Assembly (NCBI GenBank): GCA_023014485.1
Contig: JAJOZX010007475.1
Location: 148,663-212,662 of the forward strand
DNA from: Bathynomus jamesi
Taxonomy: Eukaryota; Arthropoda; Malacostraca; Isopoda; Cirolanidae
Direction of reading: 5' to 3'
DNA length: 64,000 nucleotides
This document shows positions 1 through 8,993 of the stretch, piece after piece. Made by a program: the position numbers and the translations under genes. How positions within the stretch are numbered: position 1 is the stretch's first letter; every line of letters begins with the position of its first letter. The notes under the pieces were generated by a model. That model worked only from the letters and a program-made list of their open reading frames with translations. It ran no database searches and had not been told where the DNA came from.

Positions 1-168
1 TGCAATTATTAGCTGTTCTACACGCATATTTATGCTGTTTTACCCTAATATCTAACGTTTTACCCGTTTGGCCTATAATATACTGAGTTACATTGTGTAC
101 ATCCGATCGAATACACACAACCAACAACATTATCCGGGCTATTCTTTATTAGGCGTGATTTAAGTATT
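1..168 (-). pseudogene. PLE GIY-YIG endonuclease domain, frameshifted
   Basis: Reading the minus strand from about 168 gives a Cys-rich lead (GCVYSIGCTQCNSVY) followed, after a one-base insertion near position 80, by IGQTGKTLDIRVKQH and KYACRTANN. This is the GIY-YIG core with its catalytic Arg region and the CxxC-type lead typical of Penelope endonucleases. A second frameshift near 165 separates it from the upstream RT block. The domain nicks target DNA for target-primed reverse transcription. The rest of the domain lies beyond the left edge. Confidence 0.8.
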
Positions 169-767
169 ATTATACTTAAAGACTACATTGGTGCCAATTG
201 CTTTAAGTAAAGTAGGAAGATACTGAAAATTAACATGGTAAGGTAGGCTAAGGATATTTTTACGCTCAAATTCCTCTACAATTACATTATTATAATACCT
301 ATTCTTGGCTTTCCTAAGACAGTTATCTAAAAATGAAATAGGATAACATAATTTAGTACCAATATTCATGATATTGCAAAACTCGGAATCTAAAAATTCA
401 GGACTGACAACTCTCAATGCTCTAAGAAACATAGCAGAGAAAATAGAGGATTTAATCGAGGGATGATGGTCAGAATAAAAATGCACATAAGAGTTATTAT
501 TAGTAGGCTTCCGATAGACTTCAAATTTGAACTGATTAGAGCATTTCCAAATTTTTAGATCCAGAAACGATAGGCTTCCATCATTTTCTTTTTCAACTGT
601 GAACTTAATAGATGGGAATAAATTGTTGAGCCTACCAAGAAATAAGTCAACATCCAAATTATTAGGCCAAAGGCATAAAATATCATCTATATACCTGTAC
701 CAAACCAGGTTAAAATTAACAATCGTAGGCAAAATTCTACTTTCAAAAAATTCTATATATAAATTAG
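160..767 (-). pseudogene. PLE reverse transcriptase, catalytic YIDD to thumb segment
   Basis: The translated segment begins ANLYIEFFESRILPT, directly continuing the RT motif B interrupted at 2128-2135. It contains motif C (YRYIDDILCLW, catalytic DD), then SLSFLDLKIW and the PLE signature YRKPTNNNSYVHF with a downstream SDHHPSIK. About 200 residues are open. The block ends at a frameshift leading into the GIY-YIG domain. Copy 2 shows the same order at about 27913-28199. The RT family assignment is very secure; the gene is non-functional because of the hAT insertion and flanking frameshifts. Confidence 0.88.
760..767. repeat. hAT target-site duplication, left copy
   Basis: The octamer taaattag directly precedes the left hAT end and is repeated exactly at 2128-2135. 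Confidence 0.9.
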
Positions 768-2127
768 CAAAGCTGGGCACAAACCGTTAATCCGTTAATC
801 GTTAATTAACGAAGTTAACTTTTTCGTTAACGATTTAACTTTTAAGTTAACTTTGAAAATCATTATCGGACTAATTAACTTCCGTTACATTTAACTTCCG
901 TTAACTCAAGTCCGTTAACCCAAAAAATTAATAAATAAACGTTTAAAAGTTTATATTATTTTCAGTGCTGAGCAGGTGCGCAATTAATCCGCCACTGTTA
1001 ATAGTGATGAACGAATTTCCATTTCCGCAGTGCAAAATCAGGCGATATATTTGTTTCCGTCGCCACAATTTGTGTCTTACCAAATATGGTAGTTATTTAT
1101 GGCATTGGTTTGAGCAAAACATGGTCGACTGTAAAATCAGGCGGAAAGATTTGCCATTTGAGTTGAATGTTTCAACTTCTTTCAAGAAATATCACGAGCA
1201 TTTTAAGGCACTTTCAATAATATATATGTAACAATTACAACAAATAACTACATTCGTTTCATTTGCTAGTGAATATTTAAAATAATCGTTGTCAAGTAAG
1301 TCATGTATATTTATAATATGTCTGTGAGTACCTTATTAGTAGTCTCCTTGATACATTTCAAGAACCATAAAACTGATCAGGTAAGATTTCAATTCTCATG
1401 TCACTTTGATGACATAAATTAAGTCAATTGATGTCTTACAATGGGAGCGTTTTCACCTCATCTGGTTGGACAAGTATGACAACACCAAGGTCGCCAGGGT
1501 GAGGAAAAGCATGGAGGGTACAGTCGAGGAGGCCATGAAGCAGCAGTCCAACGAAGTGGGCAGCAACAGTGGAGGCAGCAACAACGAGGAGGAGGAGGAG
1601 GATGACTTCTTCAGTGCTGTCATCCAGACAAAAGAGAGCAGCAGAAGCCACAGGTCACTCAAGGGCAAGGCCCAGAACTTGGTCAAGACCTGGCTGGAGA
1701 CCAACTCCAAGGACTTGCTGACAGATGCTGCCTTCTTGGGTGAGCAAGTGTTGGTGGACTTGTTCATCAAGTTCAACACAGCCATCCCCTCCAGTGCTGC
1801 AATGGAGCGTTTGTTCTCTATGGGCAAGGACATCCTGAGGGCCAAGAGATCATCCCTGTCTGATGAAAACTTTGATATGCTAATTTTCATGAAGGGCAAC
1901 ATGCATCTCATGGACAAAATGGAGAACGAGAAGAAGAGGGAAAATTAAATTATATATATATTGTGTTTTTCATTTTTTTTATAATAAAAGTTAACGTTAA
2001 CGGTTTATCGGTAACTTCCGTTACATGTTTAACGAATTAACGGATTAACGGTTAACGAAGTTAACTTTTTGGTTAACGGATTAGCGGTTAACGAAGTTAA
2101 CTTTTTGGTTAACGGTGCCCACCACTG
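768..2127 (+). mobile_element. hAT-superfamily DNA transposon, internally deleted, inserted in the PLE
   Basis: The right end finishes ggtgcccaccactg and the left begins caaagctgggcac, imperfect inverted ends of the hAT cagtggtgggcac type. An exact 8-bp duplication (taaattag) lies immediately outside both ends at 760-767 and 2128-2135, the target-duplication length of hAT elements. Inside both ends are repeated subterminal motifs such as cgaagttaacttttt and gttaacg, probably transposase-binding repeats. A C-terminal transposase remnant lies on the plus strand at 1466-1948. At 1.36 kb it is far shorter than an autonomous hAT element. Confidence 0.9.
1466..1948 (+). pseudogene. hAT transposase C-terminal dimerisation domain remnant
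   Basis: The 160-residue reading frame has an acidic Ser/Glu-rich stretch at about residues 35-50. It is followed by the classic hAT C-terminal block: FNTAIPSSAAMERLFSMG near residues 104-121, then AKRSSLSDENFDMLIFMKGN. This matches the Dimer_Tnp_hAT region (NTA-PSSAA-ERLFS and LSDE-F). The catalytic DDE region that should precede it is missing, so the protein cannot transpose. The annotated start is simply the first Met. The frame is GC-richer than its surroundings, suggesting less decay than neighbouring elements. Confidence 0.88.
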
Positions 2128-2135
2128 TAAATTAG
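2128..2135. repeat. hAT target-site duplication, right copy
   Basis: The octamer taaattag directly follows the right hAT end (cactg). On the minus strand it encodes part of the PLE LANL motif, so one copy belongs to the PLE. Confidence 0.9.
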
Positions 2136-2406
2136 CTAGTAGAGGTGAAAGGGGATTTCCCATCGCCAATCCAAACGACATAGCATAAAACTTATTTTCA
2201 AACTGAAATTTACAATCTTTGTCACAAAGCTTAATTAACTCAATAAGAGTGTTGTGTTGAACAGGGAAAGCATATTCAGAGATTTTATCTTTTAAAAAAT
2301 CAAGTAGGTCATCAACAGGGACTTTTGTGAATAACGAGCATACATCAAAAATTACCAATTTGAAATTAGGGTCATTAGGAAACTTCAGTTTGTCAATAAG
2401 ATCCAT
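2128..2406 (-). pseudogene. PLE reverse transcriptase, motifs A and B
   Basis: The frame reads KLVIFDVCSLFTKVP (motif A; catalytic Asp in FDV) and later FGLAMGNPLSPLLANL (motif B), where the hAT element interrupts it. The continuation is found at 767 and below. The equivalent intact stretch in copy 2 lies at 27633-27929. Residues encoded beyond LANL (leftward of 2128) are hAT sequence and not part of the RT. Confidence 0.87.
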
Positions 2407-2465
2407 GCTATTTACAATATGTGACTTGGAAATAGAGCCAACTAACGGCGTTAATAACTAACTAA

Positions 2466-2897
2466 TCATTTAGATAGCTTATAGGTTACGGAGCCTACTG
2501 AGCTAACAATAGGCATCATGGGATCATTAACTTTATGTGTTTTTACTAAGCCGTACAGATATGTTAGTGACGGATTGATACTAAGAAACTGCTGCGAAAG
2601 CCCATTATAGTTATTTTTTAATATTTCTCTTAATTTTCTGTTGAACATTTTATTAACATCCTCCAGTGGGTCTCTGTTTAGAGGTTTGTACGTGTCACGA
2701 TCACTCAATAACGTATTCATCTTTTCAACATAACTGTTTTTGTCCATGATGACGATCGAATTAGATTTGTCCGCTTTAGTAACATGTAATGAATCGTTAT
2801 TTTTAAGTGTTTTTAAGGCTTTTTCAAACCTCAAAGGATAATTCGATTCATACCTCGTATTAAAAGCACCATACACACAACCTTTGGCTAAAGTCAC
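2466..2897 (-). pseudogene. PLE RT N-terminal and finger region
   Basis: About 140 residues contain HVTKADKSNSIVIMDK and YLYGLVKTHKVNDPMMPIVS, matching the PLE-conserved K-DK---VV-- and Y--PK-HK----RPIVS blocks upstream of motif A. The same text occurs at about 27190-27575 in copy 2. Short frame breaks separate it from the flanking blocks. Confidence 0.8.
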
Positions 2898-2969
2898 CTC
2901 ACTTTCGGATATATTACTATGTTTTTCAAAATTGATAAAAGACTTAGCAATCAGTAAACTGCTGGACTT

Positions 2970-3392
2970 TTATGGAACAGAGAATCCTAACCCAAAACAT
3001 AACGCACATTTCGTATTGAAGTCTAGCTCATGGGACAAGTTAACAATATAACTAAAATCACTTTTTTTAGTCCAGTAATTATTACGAATTAAATCGTCCA
3101 GTCTATTGTTTAATTTTCTCTTCTGAGTTCTGCATCTTCTACGTAAGTTGTTGTAAATATCGTCCAAAAGTGTACTTCTCCACACACGAGGAACGGTGGA
3201 AAAAAATATTTTTTTTCTTACTTCGGACTCTCTGAAGGCGTTCTTCACTTCGATTCGGGCGATATTAATATGTTTCTTTAAAATAATTCTTTCGGTGTCA
3301 CCAAACGGTGTATCGTCCAACATACGGTATAGTCTTCCAAGCAGGGATTTTGGGATGACTTTTTCACTATAACACTTCCTAAGGAAATTCAA
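2970..3392 (-). pseudogene. PLE N-terminal region
   Basis: About 140 residues, basic, beginning MNFLRKCYSEKVIPKSLLGR. It contains a RRRCRTQKRKLNNRLDDLI helix and ends LDFNTKCALCFGLGF. The same sequence is recognisable in copy 2 at about 26690-27060, so it is a genuine element-encoded segment rather than chance. An in-frame stop lies just upstream. Function in this part of PLE proteins is poorly defined. Confidence 0.7.
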
Positions 3393-3542
3393 TTGTTCTT
3401 AATAGAATGTGCATGAGCAGTAGAAGAACGGTAACTTCTAAAAATCGATCGGAGAGAAGGGAATATGATTGTAAAAAGAGCAACAGTGAAGAGGACACGC
3501 GTGGGCTCCATTATATGGGATGAATTTCACAGTTAAACACGT

Positions 3543-3838
3543 GAAAAGAATGAATGATGCAAACCCGGAAGGAAAAAGAAAAACGATTCCAAGGCCTTTC
3601 GTGTATTCAGAGCTACACCTGTACGGGAATGTATAAAATTGACAAAATCTTCTTAAAATTCCTTTTGCCTCTCATTAACTCTTGTTAAGTATGTGCTAAT
3701 TGTTTTGGTTTCCGCTACGTTGTATATATTTATGGGCATCTTGCCTTCTCTCTTCATTCCCTGACGAGGTGTAGCTTTGAATACACGAAACACCTTGGAA
3801 TCGTTTTTCTTTTTTGTGGGTTTGCATTTTATATATAT
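3543..3838. repeat. Inverted PLE tail pair (pseudo-LTR-like palindrome)
   Basis: Positions 3627-3838 match the plus-oriented end of PLE copy 2 (28330-28550), including the last endonuclease codons (GMYKIDKI...PLINSC, stop near 3688). Positions 3543-3625 are the reverse complement of the same tail, meeting it head to head around 3626. The main PLE body lies in the opposite orientation just to the left. Inverted and duplicated tails are common in Penelope elements. Confidence 0.75.
3755..3800 (+). ncRNA. Hammerhead-ribozyme-like motif in PLE tail
   Basis: The order is attcc, ctgacga (CUGANGA core), ggtgta, loop, tacac, gaaa, cacctt, ggaat. The ggtgta/tacac arms form stem II with one unpaired G next to the core. 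attcc and ggaat form stem I. Stem III is minimal, as reported for PLE hammerheads. The cleavage site would follow the ctt before ggaat. The unpaired G is a caveat, and activity is not established. Confidence 0.55.
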
Positions 3839-4397
3839 ATATATTCGTGATGTATGTAACATCCACATCCGCCTCCGCACTTTGCAATGCGGATGTCGTA
3901 ACATTATAACATTTCCATATATGCAATATGCACCTAATTCCCAAACGTCTGTAGGATGACACTGACTGATGTTCTGCGTTTTTAAAACTTCAAGGAAAAA
4001 AAAGATGGCGTCGAAAGGCAGCAATACCATAGCCTAGAAGCGCTCATCTTCCATCATTTATCTCGTATTGAAAGAGTATATACCATAGCCTCACTATTAT
4101 TGGTAAGTACAAATGTAGTGTACACTGTACAGTGTACAAGTGTACATTTTCTACATTGTGCATAGCATGATTGCTAGTTATATGTTTGTTTTTTTTGGTG
4201 AAATGATCAATGTTATATTTTTTTCTAAAGTGATCAAGGGTTTTTACGTTATAAAAACCTAAAACATGTTGCTAATAATGTGAAGTATCGAAAATCTATA
4301 AGTTTTTTATAGACATCCACATCCGCATCCGCATTTTACGCATCCGTGGATGCTAAAATCTGACATTCGTTACATCATTAATATATATATATATATA
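3839..4397. other. Non-coding stretch with repeated atccgc motifs between (TA)n tracts
   Basis: No gene is seen. The phrase acatccacatccgc occurs near 3860 and again near 4313. Weak inverted ends (gatgtatgtaac near 3849, gttacatcat near 4369) lie next to (TA)n tracts, so this may be an old MITE of unknown class. Confidence 0.3.
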
Positions 4398-5205
4398 CAG
4401 GGTGTCCCAGAATTAACTATTTCAATGAAATCGGACAAATTTTTTTAAAAACACACTTTTATTTATGTTTATCATGTTTAATATGTGTTAAAAATGTATA
4501 AATTTCTAAATTTTTTTCATAATTTTATTTTCATAATTTTTTCATAGTTTTTCATAGTTTTATTTTTAGAATGGCAAAGAGACTCTCCAAAAGTTAACGT
4601 GTGGCTTGGAATGACCAAATCCAAAATTTATGGCCCATTCTTCTTTGCGGAAGCAACTGTAACAGGTACCGTCTACCTTGATATGCTTCAGCAGTTTCTC
4701 GAACCACAGCTTCTTGATGATGGCATTCTTGATAATGTTGTGTTTCAACAAGATGGAGCACCATGTCATTATGCTCTAATTGTTCGAGAATACCTCAACA
4801 GACGCCTTCCGAATCGGTGGATTGGACGTGGAGGACCTCGACCTTGGCCTCCGCGTTCTCCGGATTTGACACCCCTGGATTTCTTTGCATGGGGTTTCAT
4901 AAAAACAAAGGTTTATCGCCAAAAGATCAATAGTTTAGCTGAACTTAAAGAACGCATCCAGTTGGCAGTGCGGGAGATAACACCTGAAATGCTTCAAAAT
5001 GTGTTTCGCAGCGCTGAGGATAGATTTTAAATTTGCAGAGATACAGACGGTGCACATGTTGAAACTTCTCAATAAAGTTTTGACTTATGATTTATAAATC
5101 TATTTGTTTTTGTATCATAATTTAGTAATAAACACAAAATTATGTCAGTTTTTATTAAATTTGTCCGATTTCATTGAAATAGATAGTTAATTCTGGGACA
5201 CCCTG
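4398..5205 (+). mobile_element. Mariner-type transposon, internally deleted (family M1, copy 1)
   Basis: Inverted ends begin cagggtgtcccagaattaac and finish with its complement at 5205, and pairing continues for about 45 bp to aatcggacaaattt. Both ends abut TA. Inside is only the C-terminal half of a DDE transposase. The same deleted element recurs inverted at 58743-59559, so this deletion derivative was probably amplified as such. Confidence 0.88.
4570..5089 (+). pseudogene. Mariner-type transposase C-terminal half (family M1)
   Basis: The frame reads WQRDSPKVNVWLGM, then VVFQQDGAPCHY (second catalytic Asp) and [17 protein letters not shown] (third catalytic Asp in SPDL), with 36 residues between the two Asp. 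The N-terminal DNA-binding half and first Asp are deleted. A TAA replaces the GAA found in copy 2 near 5028; without it the frame would continue ICRDTDGAHVETSQ to a stop near 5076. Confidence 0.85.
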
Positions 5206-5480
5206 TGTATATATATACTCACCACGGAAAAAATTGTATTTGTAAACACAAACTAAATACAGTTTATTAAAAAAGACAACATCGTACGGTAGAATAACCT
5301 CCAAAAAAGAAAAAAACAATACAATTTGGAAAAATATCTAATACCTTACCTTTTCCTTGTTTTGTATTTACGATTTCAATATCTCTCTATTATACCTCTC
5401 TTTGTAATCCAGTTTAGTCTTTCCGTCCTTCTTCCTGCGAGTATCATTGCGTTTCTTCCACCACTATCCTTGTTATTACC
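5206..5480. other. Unassigned AT-rich sequence
   Basis: No gene, RNA or inverted-repeat element was recognised between the mariner end and the ATT microsatellite. Confidence 0.4.
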
Positions 5481-5484
5481 GTTA

Positions 5485-5494
5485 CTATCATTAA

Positions 5495-5535
<41 letters not shown>

Positions 5536-5590
5536 CCACTAAAATTATTAGTATTATTAATATTAATACAGTTATTATTATTTTTATTAT
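5485..5590. repeat. (ATT)n microsatellite, interrupted
   Basis: The run of att triplets is broken by accaccact and other interruptions, and lies directly before the 41-bp minisatellite. Confidence 0.9.
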
Positions 5591-5595
5591 TAATT

Positions 5596-6292
5596 CTAGA
5601 GAGAATACTCTCGTTGTTCTCACTCAAATTTGCTCTATAGACAGAATACCCTCGTTGTTCTCACTCAAATTTGCTCTCTAGGCAGAATACCCTCGTTGTT
5701 CTCACTCAAATTTGCTCTCTAGGCAGAATACCCTCGTTGTTCTCACTCAAATTTGCTCTCTAGGCAGAATACCCTCGTTGTTCTCACTCAAATTTGCTCT
5801 TTAGACAGAATACCCTCGTTGTTCTCACTCAAATTTGCTCTCTAGGCAGAATACCCTCGTTGTTCTCACTCAAATTTGCTCTCTAGACAGAATACCCTCG
5901 TTGTTCTCACTCAAATTTGCTCTCTAGGCAGAATACCCTCGTTGTTCTCACTCAAATTTGCTCTCTAGACAGAATACCCTCGTTGTTCTCACTCAAATTT
6001 GCTCTCTAGGCAGAATACCCTCGTTGTTCTCACTCAAATTTGCTCTCTAGACAGAATACCCTCGTTGTTCTCACTCAAATTTGCTCTCTAGCAGAATACC
6101 CTCGTTGTTCTCACTCAAATTTGCTCTTTAGACAGAATACCCTCGTTGTTCTCACTCAAATTTGCTCTCTAGGCAGAATACCCTCGTTGTTCTCACTCAA
6201 ATTTGCTCTCTAGACAGAATACCCTCGTTGTTCTCACTCAAATTTGCTCTCTAGGCAGAATACCCTCGTTGTTCTCACTCAAATTTGCTCTC
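5596..6292. repeat. 41-bp minisatellite, 17 units
   Basis: The unit contains gaataccctcgttgttctca, then ctcaaatttgctctctag. Starts are 41 bp apart (for example 5643, 5684, 5725), giving about 17 units. From 5804 on, units alternate between agacag and aggcag junctions, so the working period is 82 bp. One unit near 6090 has lost a base. No protein function is supported. Confidence 0.95.
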
Positions 6293-6571
6293 AAACTGTT
6301 TGATTTTTATTTCCTTTCGATTGTCTTAATGTTGCCTATTGTCTATTTCCGAAAACTTTATCGTCCCATTATCTATCCACAAACTATACTTCGTAATTTT
6401 CAATGCTCGTATTTCCTTCCACGCTTGTACTTCCGTATCTCATTATATAATTGTTTAATAGGCCGAAACTATATTTTATTTGTGTAGTCTTATACCACTG
6501 TTCGTTTATCTATTTTAAATTGTTCCCAGATCTTTTTTTCCTTTTTTCCTTTTATAGTATGCCAACTAAGG

Positions 6572-6587
6572 ACTTATATATATAGAT

Positions 6588-6621
<34 letters not shown>

Positions 6622-6622
6622 G
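6572..6622. repeat. (GATA)n microsatellite
   Basis: Run of gata repeats directly 5' of the full LINE. Confidence 0.9.
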
Positions 6623-6702
6623 AGATGACATAGTTGAAAGAAAAGAGACAGGTAAAAGTTACAAGGTGGTAAAACTGTCCAACGAACAAAATGATAAAAA
6701 GA

Positions 6703-7077
6703 TAAAAGAATAAAAACGTAGGAAATAAACAGCCAAAGAAAAATAATGACAATATCAAAATTAAGAACAGAGAAGATAACCAGATAACAAGAAGTAGAAG
6801 CGTAGAAAATACCGTTTGTAAATACTACGCAAAAGGGTACTGCAGATATCGGGATGGGCAATGCATCTATGCACATCCCACATTATATAACACACATTAT
6901 GCAAGAGGATATTGCAAATTTGAAAAAAAGTGCGAATTCCACCACATTACTGTCTGCAACACCTATGCAAGATATGGGAGGTGTAAATACGGACAAAAAT
7001 GCCGTTACCACCACCACCCTCGAAGGAACCCAACGGTGAACAGGAAAAACGAACATCAAAGAGGGCTACCAATTTTT
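6703..7077 (+). pseudogene. LINE ORF1-like region with three CCCH zinc fingers
   Basis: The frame holds CKYYAKGYCRYRDGQCIYAH (Cx7Cx6Cx3H), then YARGYCKFEKKCEFHH with the first Cys lost, then CNTYARYGRCKYGQKCRYHH (Cx8Cx5Cx3H). A basic tail ends at a TAG near 7077. CCCH fingers bind RNA, so a role in packaging the element RNA is likely, though this is inference. No good start codon is visible and a stop lies just upstream near 6700, so the N-terminus is damaged. The next frame continues the protein-like text, suggesting a frameshift. Confidence 0.75.
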
Positions 7078-7269
7078 TAGACGTAGCCAACACAATTCAG
7101 CTGCTAAATATCATCCAGCAAATACAAAGTCAGCTGACAAATATAGGAATCCGAGAGCCGGACAGAAGGCACGCACAAAGCCACTTCATGCATTATCGGG
7201 ACAACAGGTACCGACAAAAATAAAGAGAGGCAAATTCTCGGAGGACCACGAGACAACGAAACCGGCACC

Positions 7270-8030
7270 ACTATTGAAAAACGAATCGAATGTATGTGAA
7301 AATGATAGCGAAAAAGTAAAAATGATCCTAGCCAACATTCAGGGCCTTAAATCAAATCATTCCTCGGTAAAAGTTTTATACCTGAAAAGATTGATGCAAA
7401 AAACCGGAGCAGACTTTGCATGCCTCACGGAAACCCATCTAAAGGATTGTCAGGCGAACTGTGAACACTGTGAGTTCTGTATTGATAAAAAAGAAATACA
7501 AATTGACAACTAAAACATCCTCCAAGCCGACAGAACGGTATGACGTAAACGTGCTATGTGCTATTTACTCACGCAGAAACGACTGCAAGTACCTCAAACA
7601 GCTACGTAGAATGTGTAGCGGCAAAAGTTGAACAATTAAATATGGCGCTAATTGTAATGTACAGACCCCCGAACACGCCAACCTCAAAATTCTCTGATTC
7701 CATTACAGAGGTAAGAAACTGGGTAAAAGATCTATACTCTCCAACCCCAAATATTTTTTCTATGTGGTGATTTTAATTTTCCATTCATGAAATATAAAAG
7801 GATAGGAAAAATATATGTGTACAACAGGACAAGGGGGGCACACGGGAAGACCGGGAGCGGTAAAAATGCTACTAACTCTGGCTGATGAATTTATGTTAAC
7901 ACAAGAAATAGCAGAAAATACAAGAAAAAACAACTGCCTAGATTTGTGTTCACAAACAACAGCAACCTAATTGATAATGTAGAAATATCCCCAACTATAA
8001 TATCGGATCACAACATTATTGAAATAACAA
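7270..8030 (+). pseudogene. LINE AP-type endonuclease, frameshifted
   Basis: The blocks are KMILANIQGLKSN and FACLTETHLKD (7310-7450), VMYRPPNTPTSKFS (7650-7700), a degraded GDFNFP equivalent near 7765-7790, and TISDHNIIEI near 7995-8030. These are the ordered motifs of the exonuclease-endonuclease-phosphatase fold, including Asn of NIQG, Glu of TETHL and SDHN. At least three frame changes separate them. The enzyme would nick target DNA for reverse transcription. Confidence 0.78.
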
Positions 8031-8137
8031 CCAATATAAAAGCAACACGAAAGGAAAAAACACGAACAACAGAAAGAAGCAAATTCGAAAGTTTTAATTT
8101 TCACTCCAAAGCTACAAACTGAGATGTTGCATCCAGC

Positions 8138-8473
8138 ATGGAAGTAATAGATTGGAAATCCATCTTCGAGGCCAAGACAACGGAAGAGATGCTAATGACC
8201 TTAGAGGAGGAGATGCTGGAAATTGTGGAAAGACATGTCCCAAAAATACAACAAAAGGGAAAGAGAAGCAGGCTCGAGAAACAAAAGAGGTCATTGCTCC
8301 GAAAGAGAAAAAGAGTGACTGCAAAATTAATTAACTGTAAAGATAACAACATCAGAAAAATATTAAATGATAAACTGCAGAGTATCGATTGCATCATACA
8401 GGAACTAATTGAGAAGCAATCAGAAAAAGAAGAAGGCGACGCTATAGAGGCGATAAAGGTTAACTCAAAGTAG
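8138..8473 (+). pseudogene. LINE linker between endonuclease and RT
   Basis: A 111-residue charged, helix-prone segment (KRSRLEKQKRSLLRKRKRV) of the sort found between endonuclease and RT in LINE ORF2. It starts with MEVIDWKSIFEAKTTEEML and ends at a stop at 8473. The protein-like text resumes at about 8475 (YFYNFAKRKSKN) in another frame. Confidence 0.65.
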
Positions 8474-8529
8474 CCTACTTCTATAATTTTGCAAAAAGGA
8501 AGTCGAAAAACCATGCGACTATTGGACCT

Positions 8530-8892
8530 TTGAAAAACGAAGACAGTGCTTTATCTGATGATCTAACAGATGTATCCGAAATATTAAGAGCTCAGTACGA
8601 ATCATCTTTCAGTATCCCAAAAACTGTCAAACTGATATGCGATAGAAACGCGTTCTTTGAAGAACTACAAGGGGAAAGTATAACGGACTTCGACTTTACG
8701 ACAGATGATATTAGACAAGCTATAGGGAAACTAAAAACACACTCAGCGGCAGGACCGGACAAATGGAATGCCACACTGATCAAAAACTGCAAGAATGCAA
8801 TCGCTGAGCCTCTATATTGGATATGGAGACGATCACTAGACACGGGAGAAATACCAGGCATCCTGAAGAGGGCGAATAGCCCCAATATATAA
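8530..8892 (+). pseudogene. LINE reverse transcriptase, N-terminal finger region
   Basis: The frame includes FTTDDIRQAIGKLKTHSAAGPDKWNA, the LINE RT motif 0-1 region (AAGPD). It ends through a frameshift near 8880. The expected continuation (IYKEGDRSEAKTYRPVSLTS) follows in the next frame at 8885-8945. Confidence 0.8.
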
Positions 8893-8993
8893 AGAAGGAG
8901 ATCGATCCGAGGCCAAAACCTATAGGCCAGTGTCGCTTACATCTCATCTCACTAAAATATTTGAAAGAATAATGAGACAGAAAATCTGACTTT

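Larger units (their letters stand above)
1..3405 (-). mobile_element. Penelope-like retroelement (PLE) copy 1, broken, runs off the left edge
   Basis: On the minus strand the pieces lie in PLE order: an N-terminal region (about 3392-2970), a PLE-specific region with a YLYGLVKTHK motif (2897-2466), RT palm (2406-2128), RT fingers/thumb with YRYIDDILCLW (767-160) and a GIY-YIG endonuclease (about 165-1). PLE reverse transcriptases prime on target DNA and carry a C-terminal GIY-YIG nuclease. A hAT element at 768-2127 splits the RT. Frameshifts separate the blocks, so the copy is dead. A second copy of the same family lies at about 26681-28545 on the plus strand. The C-terminus of the endonuclease is outside the window. 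Confidence 0.88.

Noticed and set aside
1436..1917. Minus-strand open frames over the hAT transposase
   Set aside because: They are antisense shadows of the plus-strand hAT C-terminal domain, which has clear family motifs.
5326..5640. Leu-rich frame with apparent membrane segments
   Set aside because: It is encoded by the (ATT)n microsatellite and the first minisatellite unit.
5596..6292. CRISPR-like array
   Set aside because: Units are contiguous 41-bp repeats with no unique spacers, in an evidently eukaryotic sequence.
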